The notes under the pieces: model-generated
What the model was told of the DNA's origin: nothing
Database searches by the model: none
What the model saw: the letters and a program-made list of their open reading frames with translations, nothing else
DNA from: Pseudomonas sp. MIACH
GTDB lineage: Bacteria > Pseudomonadota > Gammaproteobacteria > Pseudomonadales > Pseudomonadaceae
Reading direction: 5' to 3'
NCBI RefSeq assembly: GCF_001269925.1
Contig: NZ_LHVO01000051.1
Span: 172,375-236,374, forward strand
Length of the DNA stretch: 64,000 nucleotides
Program-made: the position numbers and the translations under genes
Part shown: positions 35,317-44,080 of the stretch, one piece after another
Layout of the letters: the number at the start of each line of letters is the position of its first letter
Numbering within the stretch: position 1 is the stretch's first letter

Positions 35317-35886
35317 CTAGACCGTTTCCGGCAAACGGGACGCTGCAAACTGCTCTACCAGTTGGCGAGAAATGTCGTCGCCTTCCATTGGCGTCAAGCG
35401 CGCGCTGCAACTGCTGCATACCACCTGGCGACGCTCATTCAGACGCGCCTGGTCGGCATTGCATTCAGGGCAGGTCGCGGGCAGGTGGTCGAACATCCGA
35501 TAGCACTGCACGGCCCAGTTACGCACGGTGGTGGCCGCGAACACATCCGCCGGCTGCATGCCTGCGCGCAGTTGCCCGGGGGCAAATGCGCTCAGGCTTT
35601 GCTCCAGGAGTTCTACCCCGGCCTGGGTGATACGGCCTTTTTCGACCAGTTCGCTGACGTCGCCAAACACGGCTACCGCATGGTCCAGCACGCTGGTTTT
35701 AGGCAGCGTGCAGCCATAGTGGCGGCCGAGCTGAAAACTCAGGTCGACGATATCCAGGGAGTCGGCATTCAGATCCTCCACGATGCTGCTGTGCTCATCG
35801 ACTTCTGCGAGGTCCATCACCAATAGCTGCGCGAGGATTTCGCGGGTGGTGGTGATGACGCTGTTCAAGTCCAGTGGATTATTCAT
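35317..35886 (-). CDS. Acyl carrier protein fused to a C-terminal zinc ribbon
   Basis: 189 residues, more than twice a normal ACP. Residues 1-85 form an ACP with the phosphopantetheine serine in NADSLDIVDL (Ser43). Residues 100-189 are an extra domain with two knuckles, CPEC (139-142) and CSSC (157-160), spaced like a rubredoxin-type zinc ribbon. It is the first gene of the operon and the presumed carrier for the chain. The ribbon's job is unknown; docking to a partner enzyme is one option. Confidence 0.88.
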   Translation of the reverse strand: MNNPLDLNSVITTTREILAQLLVMDLAEVDEHSSIVEDLNADSLDIVDLSFQLGRHYGCTLPKTSVLDHAVAVFGDVSELVEKGRITQAGVELLEQSLSAFAPGQLRAGMQPADVFAATTVRNWAVQCYRMFDHLPATCPECNADQARLNERRQVVCSSCSARLTPMEGDDISRQLVEQFAASRLPETV

Positions 35887-36210
35887 CGGCTATTTCCCTA
35901 TAACGCGTAAATGGGGGGCAAGCAGTGGCCCTGACGGCTATTTGCTTGAGGTGATTTCTGAAGGCGGGGGAGCGTAAACCCTCCCCCGAGGGGGAGAGTC
36001 AATGTGCCATTACCGTTTTTTTTGCCCGACAGGCACACGCGTCAAAGCCAGATTAGGCTTTTGAAACCATTGGATATTCTGTAGCCTTGCGCAGCTTCAC
36101 CTTTACCCGTGCTTGATGAACACAATCACTTCGTCCGGCGGCGCCCGAAGGGCTCCAGAGCCGGTGGTACACTCGACTTTCGCGCAACTGCGCCTGCAGG
36201 TCTTGCGAAC
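35887..36210. promoter_or_regulatory. Divergent control region between the ACP-led operon and nadA
   Basis: 324 bp with no gene. It must carry both promoters, but no clean -35/-10 pair was identified. In the ACP-side leader are three mutually complementary blocks: GGGGGAG (35966-35972), CTCCCCC (35981-35987) and GGGGGAG (35990-35996). The middle block can pair with either neighbour. Confidence 0.55.
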
Positions 36211-37269
36211 ATGACGCATATTTCCGAACGCCTACTGGTTCAAGCCCACCTCGACGCCAAGCAGCCCAAGGCCCTGAGCGCCGACGAAGAGGCGAGCCTG
36301 CGTGCCGCCATCGCCGCCGAGCTCAAGGCTCAGGACGCGGTGCTGGTTGCCCACTTCTATTGCGATCCGGTGATCCAGGCCCTGGCCGAAGAAACCGGCG
36401 GCTGTGTCTCGGACTCCCTGGAAATGGCCCGCTTCGGCGCAGCCCATCCGGCCAAGACCGTGCTGGTCGCCGGTGTACGTTTCATGGGCGAGACCGCCAA
36501 AATCCTCACCCCCGAAAAACGCATCCTCATGCCGACCCTGGAAGCCACGTGCTCCCTGGACCTTGGGTGTCCGGTGGATGAGTTTTCGGCGTTCTGCGAC
36601 CAGCATCCCGAGCGCACTGTGGTGGTGTATGCCAACACCTCGGCAGCGGTCAAAGCCCGCGCCGACTGGGTGGTGACCTCCAGTTGCGCGCTGGAAATCG
36701 TCGAAAGCCTGATGGACAACGGCGAGACCATCATCTGGGGGCCGGACAAGCACTTGGGCACCTACATTCAGCGCCAGACCGGTGCCGACATGCTGCTGTG
36801 GGACGGTGCGTGCATCGTCCACGAGGAGTTCAAGTCCAAGCAGTTGGAAGACATGAAGGCGCTGTACCCGGACGCGGCCATTCTGGTGCACCCGGAATCG
36901 CCGACCTCGGTGATCGAACTGGCCGACGCGGTGGGTTCCACCAGCCAACTGATTGCGGCGGCACAGCGCCTGCCGAACAAGACCTTTATCGTGGCGACCG
37001 ACCGCGGCATCTTCTACAAGATGCAGCAGCTGTGCCCGGACAAGGTCTTCATCGAAGCGCCCACCGCCGGCAACGGCGCCGCGTGCCGCAGTTGCGCGCA
37101 CTGCCCGTGGATGGCGATGAATACGCTGGAGCGCACATTGCAGTGCCTGCGTGAGGGCAGCAACGAGATCTTCGTCGAGCCGTCGGTGATTCCTCACGCG
37201 GTGCGACCGCTCAAGCGCATGCTGGATTTCACCCAGGCTGCGCGCCTGAGGCTGGCGGGCAACGCTTGA
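36211..37269 (+). CDS. nadA: Quinolinate synthase NadA
   Basis: Condenses iminoaspartate with dihydroxyacetone phosphate to quinolinate for NAD synthesis, using a [4Fe-4S] cluster. It has 352 residues. Cluster cysteines lie in MPTLEATCSLDLGCP, VTSSCALEIVESL and the C-terminal CRSCAHCPWMAMNTL. ATG at 36211 gives the family start MTHISERLLVQAHLD. The upstream open frame lacks support. It is divergent from the ACP operon, with a palindromic REP after the stop. Confidence 0.96.
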   Translation: MTHISERLLVQAHLDAKQPKALSADEEASLRAAIAAELKAQDAVLVAHFYCDPVIQALAEETGGCVSDSLEMARFGAAHPAKTVLVAGVRFMGETAKILTPEKRILMPTLEATCSLDLGCPVDEFSAFCDQHPERTVVVYANTSAAVKARADWVVTSSCALEIVESLMDNGETIIWGPDKHLGTYIQRQTGADMLLWDGACIVHEEFKSKQLEDMKALYPDAAILVHPESPTSVIELADAVGSTSQLIAAAQRLPNKTFIVATDRGIFYKMQQLCPDKVFIEAPTAGNGAACRSCAHCPWMAMNTLERTLQCLREGSNEIFVEPSVIPHAVRPLKRMLDFTQAARLRLAGNA

Positions 37270-37290
37270 ACCGAGGCGAGCTCGGTTAAA

Positions 37291-37322
37291 CATGTGGGAG
37301 GGGGCAAGCCCCCGCCCACATG
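37291..37322. repeat. Single palindromic REP hairpin after nadA
   Basis: CATGTGGGAGGGGGC and GCCCCCGCCCACATG arms (one mismatch) around a 2-nt loop. It is the same REP family as 10224-10317 but as one compact palindrome, and could act as a 3'-end structure for nadA. Confidence 0.85.
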
Positions 37323-37344
37323 TTGATCTCCAATAAGAAGGGTA

Positions 37345-37833
37345 TTATTTCTTTTGCTTCGGGATGCGCACCAACTGCGTGTCCGAATAGATGTCATGCC
37401 AGCAGCGTTTCTGCTTGTCGAACAACGACCAGACAAACCCCAGCCCCACGCACAACCACGATGCAATCGACACCACAAAGCGCAACAGCGCCTGCCATAG
37501 GCTGATCCGCGAACCGTCGGCGTTCTGCACGCGCACGCCCCAGACCTGCATGCCCAGGGTTTGCCCGGAATGGGTCCAGAACTTGGCAAAGAAACCAAAC
37601 AGCACGAACAACAGAATGGTCGACAGCAACGGGTCGCCGTCCAGCGCGCCGGACTCGGTGAGGGTGCGCATCCTGGCTTCGCCCACGAACGCGATCCATA
37701 CCAGCTTGTAGATAAACGCAGTGACGATCATCAGCGCGGTGCACAGCAGGAAGTCATAGAACATCGCTGCCAGGCGACGGCCCAGGCCAACGGCGGGGAA
37801 CTCGCCTTGGGGACTCAGCAAGGGTTTGGACAT
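37345..37833 (-). CDS. RDD family membrane protein
   Basis: 162 residues with three hydrophobic segments and the RDD pattern: LGRRLAAMFYDFLLCTALMI (Arg and Asp in the first helix region), then a GQTLGMQVWGVRV motif, and a C-terminal CWHDIYSDTQLVR. RDD proteins are inner-membrane proteins of largely unknown function, and some aid ion transport. The start is taken at 37833 (MSKPLLSP). An in-frame ATG at 37857 would add eight residues. Monocistronic. Confidence 0.87.
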   Translation of the reverse strand: MSKPLLSPQGEFPAVGLGRRLAAMFYDFLLCTALMIVTAFIYKLVWIAFVGEARMRTLTESGALDGDPLLSTILLFVLFGFFAKFWTHSGQTLGMQVWGVRVQNADGSRISLWQALLRFVVSIASWLCVGLGFVWSLFDKQKRCWHDIYSDTQLVRIPKQKK

Positions 37834-37880
37834 GGCAGGGCTCTCTGAAGAAAACATGCAGTTTACGGAATAGCGCCCAT

Positions 37881-37914
37881 AAAAAAGCCCCTGATGTCAT
37901 GTCAGGGGCTTTTT
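37881..37914 (-). terminator. Intrinsic terminator after the cspA-type gene
   Basis: AGCCCCTGA / TCAGGGGCT arms flanked by A- and T-runs, 14 bp after the stop of the cold-shock gene. It can work in both directions. Confidence 0.92.
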
Positions 37915-37927
37915 GTCGCAGGAAGGA

Positions 37928-38140
37928 TCAGCCTTCTGCTTGTACTTCGTCAGCCTGCATGCCTTTCTGGCCTTGCACTGCAACGAAGGTGACCTTCTGG
38001 CCTTCCTTCAGGCTTTTGAAGCCGTTGCCTTGGATAGCGCGGAAATGCACGAACAGATCCGGACCGCTTTCTGGAGTGATAAAACCAAACCCTTTCTCGT
38101 CGTTAAACCACTTGACGGTACCGCTCTGACGATCAGCCAT
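37928..38140 (-). CDS. CspA-family cold-shock protein
   Basis: A 70-residue single-domain RNA chaperone with both RNA-binding motifs (GTVKWFNDEKGFGFITPE and DLFVHFRAI). It resembles the CapB/CspD-type proteins of pseudomonads. It stands alone with its own terminator and a 389-bp upstream region that could hold a long cold-responsive leader. Which paralog it is cannot be settled here. Confidence 0.95.
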   Translation of the reverse strand: MADRQSGTVKWFNDEKGFGFITPESGPDLFVHFRAIQGNGFKSLKEGQKVTFVAVQGQKGMQADEVQAEG

Positions 38141-38529
38141 TTTCTTATTTCCTTGACGCTAAAAATTAATGACAGCCCCTTTCACATGAAAGAGTACTGG
38201 GCTGGGTTGCAGGAAAGTAAGAGACGTCGAACGGGTTGTAGCAAACTTTGGCTACTGCCCAGGTCCAGGTTCCAAGCGACCCATGCAAACACAGTGGGCA
38301 GACTCTACGCCAACTAACAGAGAAAAAACAAGCCCCGCCAAAAGCCCAACGTTTACTCGGCCATATGGCACTTCGTTGAATAATGGGGAGCCGGCTTATT
38401 CGATAGAATGGATCACTTGTTATAGGTTATTCCCTATAAGGGTGACTATCGTCAATGCACTGTTTTATGGCGGTTGCGTTACAGATTAGTGCACGTTAAC
38501 GCAACCGCGTTACTTATAGGAACAGTCAA
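38141..38529. other. Intergenic region between gcvT and the cold-shock gene
   Basis: 389 bp with no gene. It contains the leader and promoter area of the cold-shock gene, a dyad TTATAGG-N6-CCTATAA (38420-38439) with a further TTATAGG at 38514-38520, and a perfect 12-bp inverted repeat at 38470-38508 just after gcvT. Confidence 0.5.
38470..38508. repeat. Perfect 12-bp inverted repeat downstream of gcvT
   Basis: GCGGTTGCGTTA (38470-38481) and TAACGCAACCGC (38497-38508) around 15 bp. No T-run follows on either strand, so it is not a standard terminator. Confidence 0.8.
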
Positions 38530-39654
38530 TCAACCGCGATAGTAACGTTGCGGCACAAATGGCATTTTACTTACACGAAGTGGCACCTTTTTCCCACGCA
38601 CCAGCGCAGAGACTTCGGTGTCCAGTGCGATGAATGCACTGTCCAGGTATCCCATGGCGAGTGGGCCGCCCAGGCTCGGGCCAAAGCCGCCGCTGCATAC
38701 GCTGCCGATCACGCTGCCGTGTTCGTCGACGATCTCTGCGCCTTCGCGCACTGGGGTGCGTTCCTGGGGCAGCAGACCCACGCGCTTGCGGCTCACGCCG
38801 GTTTGCTGCTGGGTGAAGATGCGGTCGGCACCCGGGAAGCCACCGGCGCGCGCACCGTCGGTGCGACGGGCCTTGGAGATCGCCCACAACAGGCTGGCTT
38901 CGATCGGGGTGGTCTCGGTGTTCATGTCGTGGCCGTACAGGCACAGGCCGGCTTCCAGGCGCAGCGAGTCACGGGCGCCCAGGCCGATGGCCTCGACTTC
39001 GGTCTCGGCCAACAGGCTGCGTGCCAGGCTTTCGGCGTTGGCGGCGGGCACGGAGATTTCAAAGCCGTCTTCCCCGGTGTAGCCGGAACGGCTGACGTAG
39101 CAGTCCACGCCCAGCAGGCGCAGTGAGGCGAACTGCATGAAAGTCATCTGGGTGACTTCCGGTGCCAGTCGCGCCAATACCTTCACCGCCGCCGGGCCTT
39201 GCAGGGCGAGCAGGGCGCGCTCTTCGAACAGCGGTTCGATGCTGCACTGCTCGCCGATATGCTCGCGCAGGTGCGCCAGGTCCTGGTCCTTGCAGGCGGC
39301 GTTGACCACCAGGAACAGTTCGTCGTTACCCAGGTTCGCCACCATCAGGTCGTCGAGGATGCCGCCCTGGTCGTTGGTGAACATGGCGTAGCGCTGCATG
39401 CCAACCGGCAGGTCGATGATGTCGACCGGTACCAGGGTTTCCAGGGCCTTGGCGGCATTCGCGCCGGTGAGGCGGATCTGGCCCATGTGCGACACGTCGA
39501 ACAACCCGGCCTGTTCACGGGTGTGCAGGTGTTCCTTCATCACGCCCAGCGGGTACTGCACCGGCATGTCGTAGCCGGCGAAGGGCACCATGCGTGCACC
39601 CAGCTCGAGGTGCAGGGCGTGCAATGGGGTTTTCAACAGGGTTTGGGTGGACAT
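38530..39654 (-). CDS. gcvT: Glycine cleavage system aminomethyltransferase (T protein)
   Basis: Transfers the methylene group from the lipoyl arm of GcvH to tetrahydrofolate, releasing ammonia. It has 374 residues with MVPFAGYDMPVQYPLGVMKEH near the N-terminus, FDVSHMGQIRLTG, and the folate-binding region SRSGYTGEDGFEI and LGARDSLRLEAGLCLYGHD. It is last in gcvH-gcvP-sdaA-gcvT, 39 bp after sdaA. Confidence 0.96.
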   Translation of the reverse strand: MSTQTLLKTPLHALHLELGARMVPFAGYDMPVQYPLGVMKEHLHTREQAGLFDVSHMGQIRLTGANAAKALETLVPVDIIDLPVGMQRYAMFTNDQGGILDDLMVANLGNDELFLVVNAACKDQDLAHLREHIGEQCSIEPLFEERALLALQGPAAVKVLARLAPEVTQMTFMQFASLRLLGVDCYVSRSGYTGEDGFEISVPAANAESLARSLLAETEVEAIGLGARDSLRLEAGLCLYGHDMNTETTPIEASLLWAISKARRTDGARAGGFPGADRIFTQQQTGVSRKRVGLLPQERTPVREGAEIVDEHGSVIGSVCSGGFGPSLGGPLAMGYLDSAFIALDTEVSALVRGKKVPLRVSKMPFVPQRYYRG

Positions 39655-39693
39655 ATTCAGCTCCTGAAAAACGTGCTGGCGCGCCTTTAGGCG

Positions 39694-41070
39694 TCAGCAC
39701 TCGATAATGTTGACCGCCAAACCGCCACGGGCGGTTTCCTTGTATTTGCTTTTCATGTCGGCACCGGTCTGGCGCATCGTGCGGATGACCTTGTCCAGCG
39801 AGACGAAGTGTTGTCCGTCGCCACGCAAGGCCATGCGCACCGCATTGATGGCCTTCACCGAGCCCATGGCATTGCGCTCGATGCACGGCACCTGCACCAA
39901 CCCGCCAATCGGGTCGCAGGTCAGGCCGAGGTTGTGTTCCATGCCGATCTCGGCGGCGTTTTCCACCTGGGAGACCGTACCGCCCAAGACTTCGCACAAC
40001 GCGCCAGCGGCCATGGAACAGGCCACGCCGACTTCGCCCTGGCAACCGACTTCGGCCCCGGAGATCGAGGCGTTTTCCTTGTACAAAATACCGATGGCGG
40101 CGGCGGTGAGCAGAAAGCGCACCACACCGTCTTCGTTCGCGCCGGGGATAAAGCGCATGTAGTAATGCAGCACCGCCGGCACAATCCCGGCCGCGCCATT
40201 GGTGGGCGCGGTGACCACGCGCCCGCCGTTGGCGTTTTCTTCGTTGACGGCCAGGGCGTACAGGTTGACCCAATCGAGTACCGACAGCGGATCGCGCAAG
40301 GCCGACTCCGGGTTCTTGCACAGTTGCCGATGCAAGGCGGCGGCGCGACGCTTGACCTTCAGGCCGCCCGGCAAGATGCCTTCGTTGCGACAGCCAGCGT
40401 CCACGCAATCCTGCATCACCTGCCAGATCTTCAGCAGGCCGGCGCGGGTTTCCGCTTCCGGGCGCCAGGCGCTTTCATTGGTCAGCATCACCTGGCTGAT
40501 GGACAGCCCGTAGGTGGTGCAATGGCCGAGCAAGTCCTTGGCATGCTTGAAAGGGAACGTCAGGGGCGTGGCATCTTCGACGATCCGGTCAGCACCGGCG
40601 GCGTCTTCATCCACCACAAAACCGCCGCCGACCGAGTAGTACTCGCGGCTGCGAATCTGGATACCCGCCGCATCAAAGGCACGAAAAATCATGCCATTGG
40701 GGTGGTAGGCCAGGGGTTTGCGAATCATCGCCAGGTGTTCTTTCTCATTGAACGCAATGCTGTGTTCGCCGAGCAGGTTCAAACGCGCGTCGCCGCGCAT
40801 CTGCGCCAGGCGCGTGGCCACGGTTTCGGTGTTCACGGTGTCCGGGTGTTCGCCTTCCAGGCCGAGCAGCACGGCCTTGTCGCTGCCGTGGCCTTTGCCG
40901 GTGGCGCCCAGGGAGCCATAGAGTTCCACCTTGATGCCGGTGGTGGCGCTCAACAGGTTGTCACGCTTGAGGCCTTCGACGAATCGAGCGGCGGCGCGCA
41001 TGGGCCCGACGGTGTGTGAACTGGAGGGGCCGATGCCAATCTTGAACAGGTCGAACACGCTTAAAGACAT
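39694..41070 (-). CDS. sdaA: L-serine ammonia-lyase (serine deaminase)
   Basis: Converts L-serine to pyruvate and ammonia with an iron-sulphur cluster. It has 458 residues with the start MSLSVFDLFKIGIGPSSSHT, the central GTVSQVENAAEIGMEHNLG and TCDPIGGLVQVPCIERNAMG, and cluster cysteines including CVDAGC. Placed between gcvP and gcvT, it lets glycine-derived serine feed pyruvate. A REPIN and a 159-bp gap separate it from gcvP. Confidence 0.96.
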   Translation of the reverse strand: MSLSVFDLFKIGIGPSSSHTVGPMRAAARFVEGLKRDNLLSATTGIKVELYGSLGATGKGHGSDKAVLLGLEGEHPDTVNTETVATRLAQMRGDARLNLLGEHSIAFNEKEHLAMIRKPLAYHPNGMIFRAFDAAGIQIRSREYYSVGGGFVVDEDAAGADRIVEDATPLTFPFKHAKDLLGHCTTYGLSISQVMLTNESAWRPEAETRAGLLKIWQVMQDCVDAGCRNEGILPGGLKVKRRAAALHRQLCKNPESALRDPLSVLDWVNLYALAVNEENANGGRVVTAPTNGAAGIVPAVLHYYMRFIPGANEDGVVRFLLTAAAIGILYKENASISGAEVGCQGEVGVACSMAAGALCEVLGGTVSQVENAAEIGMEHNLGLTCDPIGGLVQVPCIERNAMGSVKAINAVRMALRGDGQHFVSLDKVIRTMRQTGADMKSKYKETARGGLAVNIIEC

Positions 41071-41115
41071 GAGTTGTTCTCCGGTTTCTTGTTATGTATT
41101 GGGGTGTACTCGGTC

Positions 41116-41209
41116 AATGTGGGAGGGGGCTTGCTCCCGATGGCAGTGTGTCAGTCAACAGAGATGTTGAATGTAAAACCGCCATCGGGAGCAAGCCCCC
41201 TCCCACATT
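41116..41209. repeat. REPIN between gcvP and sdaA
   Basis: An inverted pair of AATGTGGGAGGGGGCTTGC units around about 40 bp. It nearly duplicates the element at 10224-10317 but has a different spacer. It lies inside the glycine operon. Confidence 0.9.
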
Positions 41210-41229
41210 TGATTGAGTTCAGCCTCAGG

Positions 41230-44070
41230 TTACGCGTAGCTCTCGATTGAAGGGCATGCGCATACGAGATTGCGATCACCAAACACGTTGTCGACCCGGC
41301 CAACCGGTGGCCAGTACTTGCCTTCGATCAGCGACGCTACCGGGTACACCGCTTGTTCACGGCTGTAGGGGTGGCTCCATTCGCCCACCAGTTCCGCTGC
41401 AGTGTGCGGAGCGTTTTTCAGTGGGTTGTCGTCCTTGTCCAGGGTGCCGTTTTCCACCGCACGGATTTCTTCGCGGATGGCGATCATGGCATCGCAGAAG
41501 CGGTCCAGTTCTTCCTTGGATTCGCTTTCGGTCGGCTCGATCATCAACGTGCCCGCGACCGGGAACGACATGGTCGGGGCGTGGAAACCAAAGTCGATCA
41601 GGCGCTTGGCCACGTCGTCCACGCTGATGCCGCTGCTGTCCTTCAGCGGGCGCAGGTCGAGGATGCATTCGTGCGCCACCAGGCCGTTGCTGCCGGTGTA
41701 GAGCACGGGGTAGTGCTCTTCCAGGCGACGGGAAATGTAGTTGGCATTCAGGATCGCCAGCTGCGAAGCGCGCTTGAGGCCCGCGCCGCCCATCATGCTG
41801 ATGTACATCCAGGTGATCGGCAGGATGCTCGCGCTGCCGAACGGCGCCGCACACACCGCGCCTTCCTTGCGCGCCATGGCCGCATGGCCGGGCAGGAATG
41901 GCGTGAGGTGCGACTTGACGCCAATCGGGCCAACGCCCGGGCCGCCACCGCCGTGGGGGATGCAGAAGGTCTTGTGCAGGTTCAGGTGGGACACGTCGCC
42001 GCCGAACTTGCCCGGGGCGCAGAGGCCGACCATCGCGTTCATGTTGGCGCCGTCGATGTACACCTGGCCGCCGTTGTCGTGAATGATGCCGCAGATTTCG
42101 CGGATACCTTCTTCGAACACGCCGTGGGTGGACGGGTAGGTGATCATCAGTGCCGCGAGGTGTTCGCGGTGCTCGATGGCCTTGGCGCGCAGGTCTTCAA
42201 TGTCCACGTTGCCACGGGCATCGCAGGCGGTGACGACCACACGCATACCGGCCATGTTGGCGGTCGCCGGGTTGGTGCCGTGGGCCGACGATGGGATCAG
42301 GCAGATGTCGCGACGTTCTTCGCCACGGCTCTGGTGATAGGCACGGATGGCCAGCAGGCCGGCGTACTCACCCTGGGAACCGGCGTTCGGTTGCAGCGAG
42401 ATCGCGTCGTAACCGGTGGCCGCGCAGAGCATGGCTTCGAGGTCGGACGTCAGTTGCAGGTAGCCGGCGCTTTGCTCGGCTGGGGCGAAGGGGTGCAGGG
42501 CACCGAACTCGGCCCAGGTCACCGGGATCATTTCGCTGGCGGCGTTGAGCTTCATGGTGCACGAGCCCAGCGGGATCATGGTGCGGTCCAGTGCCAGGTC
42601 TTTGTCGGCCAGCTTGCGCAGGTAGCGCATCAGCTCGGTTTCCGAGTGATAACGGTTGAATACCGGGTGGCTCAGGATCGGCGACTGGCGCAGCAGTGCG
42701 GTCGGCAGGGTGGCGTCAACCTTGGCGGTGAAATCCGGCAGGGCCTGGTCGCCTGCGAAGATCGCCCACAGGGTTTCGATATCGGCCTGGGTGGTGGTTT
42801 CGTCGACCGACAGGCCGACCCGCTCAGCGTCCACCACACGCAGGTTGATGCGCTGGGCGCGGGCCTTGTCGTGCAGTGCGGCAGTGTCGGCGCCGGTGTG
42901 CAGGGTCAGGGTGTCGAAGAAGTGTTCCTGCTCGACCTTCAGGCCCAGCGCGGTCAAGCCCTTGGCGAGGATCGCGGTCAGCTGATGAATGCGCTTGGCG
43001 ATCTGGGTCAGGCCCTTGGGACCGTGGTACACGGCATACATGCTGGCGATGTTGGCGAGCAGTACTTGGGCGGTGCAGATGTTGCTGGTGGCTTTCTCGC
43101 GGCGGATATGTTGTTCGCGGGTCTGCATGGCCAGGCGCAGGGCCGGCTTGCCGAAACGGTCTACCGACACACCGACCAGACGCCCCGGCATGTCGCGCTT
43201 GAACGCATCCTTGGTGGAGAAGTACGCCGCGTGCGGGCCACCGAAACCCAGTGGCACGCCGAAGCGTTGCGCGCTGCCGATGGCCACGTCGGCGCCGAAC
43301 TCACCCGGTGGGGTCAGCAGGGTCAGGGCCAGCAGGTCCGCAGCCACGGCGACCAGTGCGTTGGCGGCGTGGAAGCGTTCGGTCAGCGCGCGGTAGTCGA
43401 ACACGTCACCGTTGCTGGCCGGGTATTGCAGCAGCGCGCCGAAAAACGGGCTGACGTCGGTCAGTTCGCGCTCATCGCCGACGACCACATCAATGCCCAG
43501 TGGCTCGGCACGGGTGCGCAGTACGTCGAGGGTTTGCGGGTGGCTGTGGATCGAGGCGAAGAAAGCGTTGCTGCCCTTGTTCTTGCTCAGGCGCTTGCAG
43601 AAGGTCATGGCTTCGGCGGCGGCGGTGGCTTCATCGAGCAGCGAGGCGTTGGCGATCGGCAGGCCGGTGAGGTCGCTGATCAGGGTCTGGAAGTTCAGCA
43701 GCGCTTCCAGGCGGCCTTGGGAAATTTCTGGCTGGTACGGCGTGTAGGCGGTGTACCAGGCCGGGTTTTCCAGGAGGTTGCGCAGGATCGGCGACGGCGT
43801 ATGGCAGTTGTAGTAGCCCTGGCCGATGTAGGTCTTGAACAGTTGGTTCTGGCTGGCGATGGCCTTGATCTTGGCCAGGGCCTCGGCTTCGCTCAGGCCG
43901 TCTTCCAGGCCGAGCACGCTGGTGCCCTTGATGCTTTCCGGGATCACGCTGGCGCTCAGGGCTTCCAGGGAATCGAAGCCCAGGCTGGTGAGCATGTGCT
44001 GCTCATCTTCCTGGCGCGGGCCGATGTGGCGGGCGATGAATTCGTTGGCGGTGCTCAGGTTGATCGTCAT
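41230..44070 (-). CDS. gcvP: Glycine dehydrogenase (decarboxylating), P protein
   Basis: A PLP enzyme that decarboxylates glycine and loads the aminomethyl group onto GcvH. It has 946 residues, the fused alpha-beta form. The PLP lysine lies in LNLHKTFCIPHGGGGPGVGP, and the glycine-rich PNAGSQGEYAGLLAIRAYH region precedes it. It starts at ATG 44070, 10 bp after the gcvH stop. Confidence 0.97.
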   Translation of the reverse strand: MTINLSTANEFIARHIGPRQEDEQHMLTSLGFDSLEALSASVIPESIKGTSVLGLEDGLSEAEALAKIKAIASQNQLFKTYIGQGYYNCHTPSPILRNLLENPAWYTAYTPYQPEISQGRLEALLNFQTLISDLTGLPIANASLLDEATAAAEAMTFCKRLSKNKGSNAFFASIHSHPQTLDVLRTRAEPLGIDVVVGDERELTDVSPFFGALLQYPASNGDVFDYRALTERFHAANALVAVAADLLALTLLTPPGEFGADVAIGSAQRFGVPLGFGGPHAAYFSTKDAFKRDMPGRLVGVSVDRFGKPALRLAMQTREQHIRREKATSNICTAQVLLANIASMYAVYHGPKGLTQIAKRIHQLTAILAKGLTALGLKVEQEHFFDTLTLHTGADTAALHDKARAQRINLRVVDAERVGLSVDETTTQADIETLWAIFAGDQALPDFTAKVDATLPTALLRQSPILSHPVFNRYHSETELMRYLRKLADKDLALDRTMIPLGSCTMKLNAASEMIPVTWAEFGALHPFAPAEQSAGYLQLTSDLEAMLCAATGYDAISLQPNAGSQGEYAGLLAIRAYHQSRGEERRDICLIPSSAHGTNPATANMAGMRVVVTACDARGNVDIEDLRAKAIEHREHLAALMITYPSTHGVFEEGIREICGIIHDNGGQVYIDGANMNAMVGLCAPGKFGGDVSHLNLHKTFCIPHGGGGPGVGPIGVKSHLTPFLPGHAAMARKEGAVCAAPFGSASILPITWMYISMMGGAGLKRASQLAILNANYISRRLEEHYPVLYTGSNGLVAHECILDLRPLKDSSGISVDDVAKRLIDFGFHAPTMSFPVAGTLMIEPTESESKEELDRFCDAMIAIREEIRAVENGTLDKDDNPLKNAPHTAAELVGEWSHPYSREQAVYPVASLIEGKYWPPVGRVDNVFGDRNLVCACPSIESYA

Positions 44071-44080
44071 GGCGCGCTCC

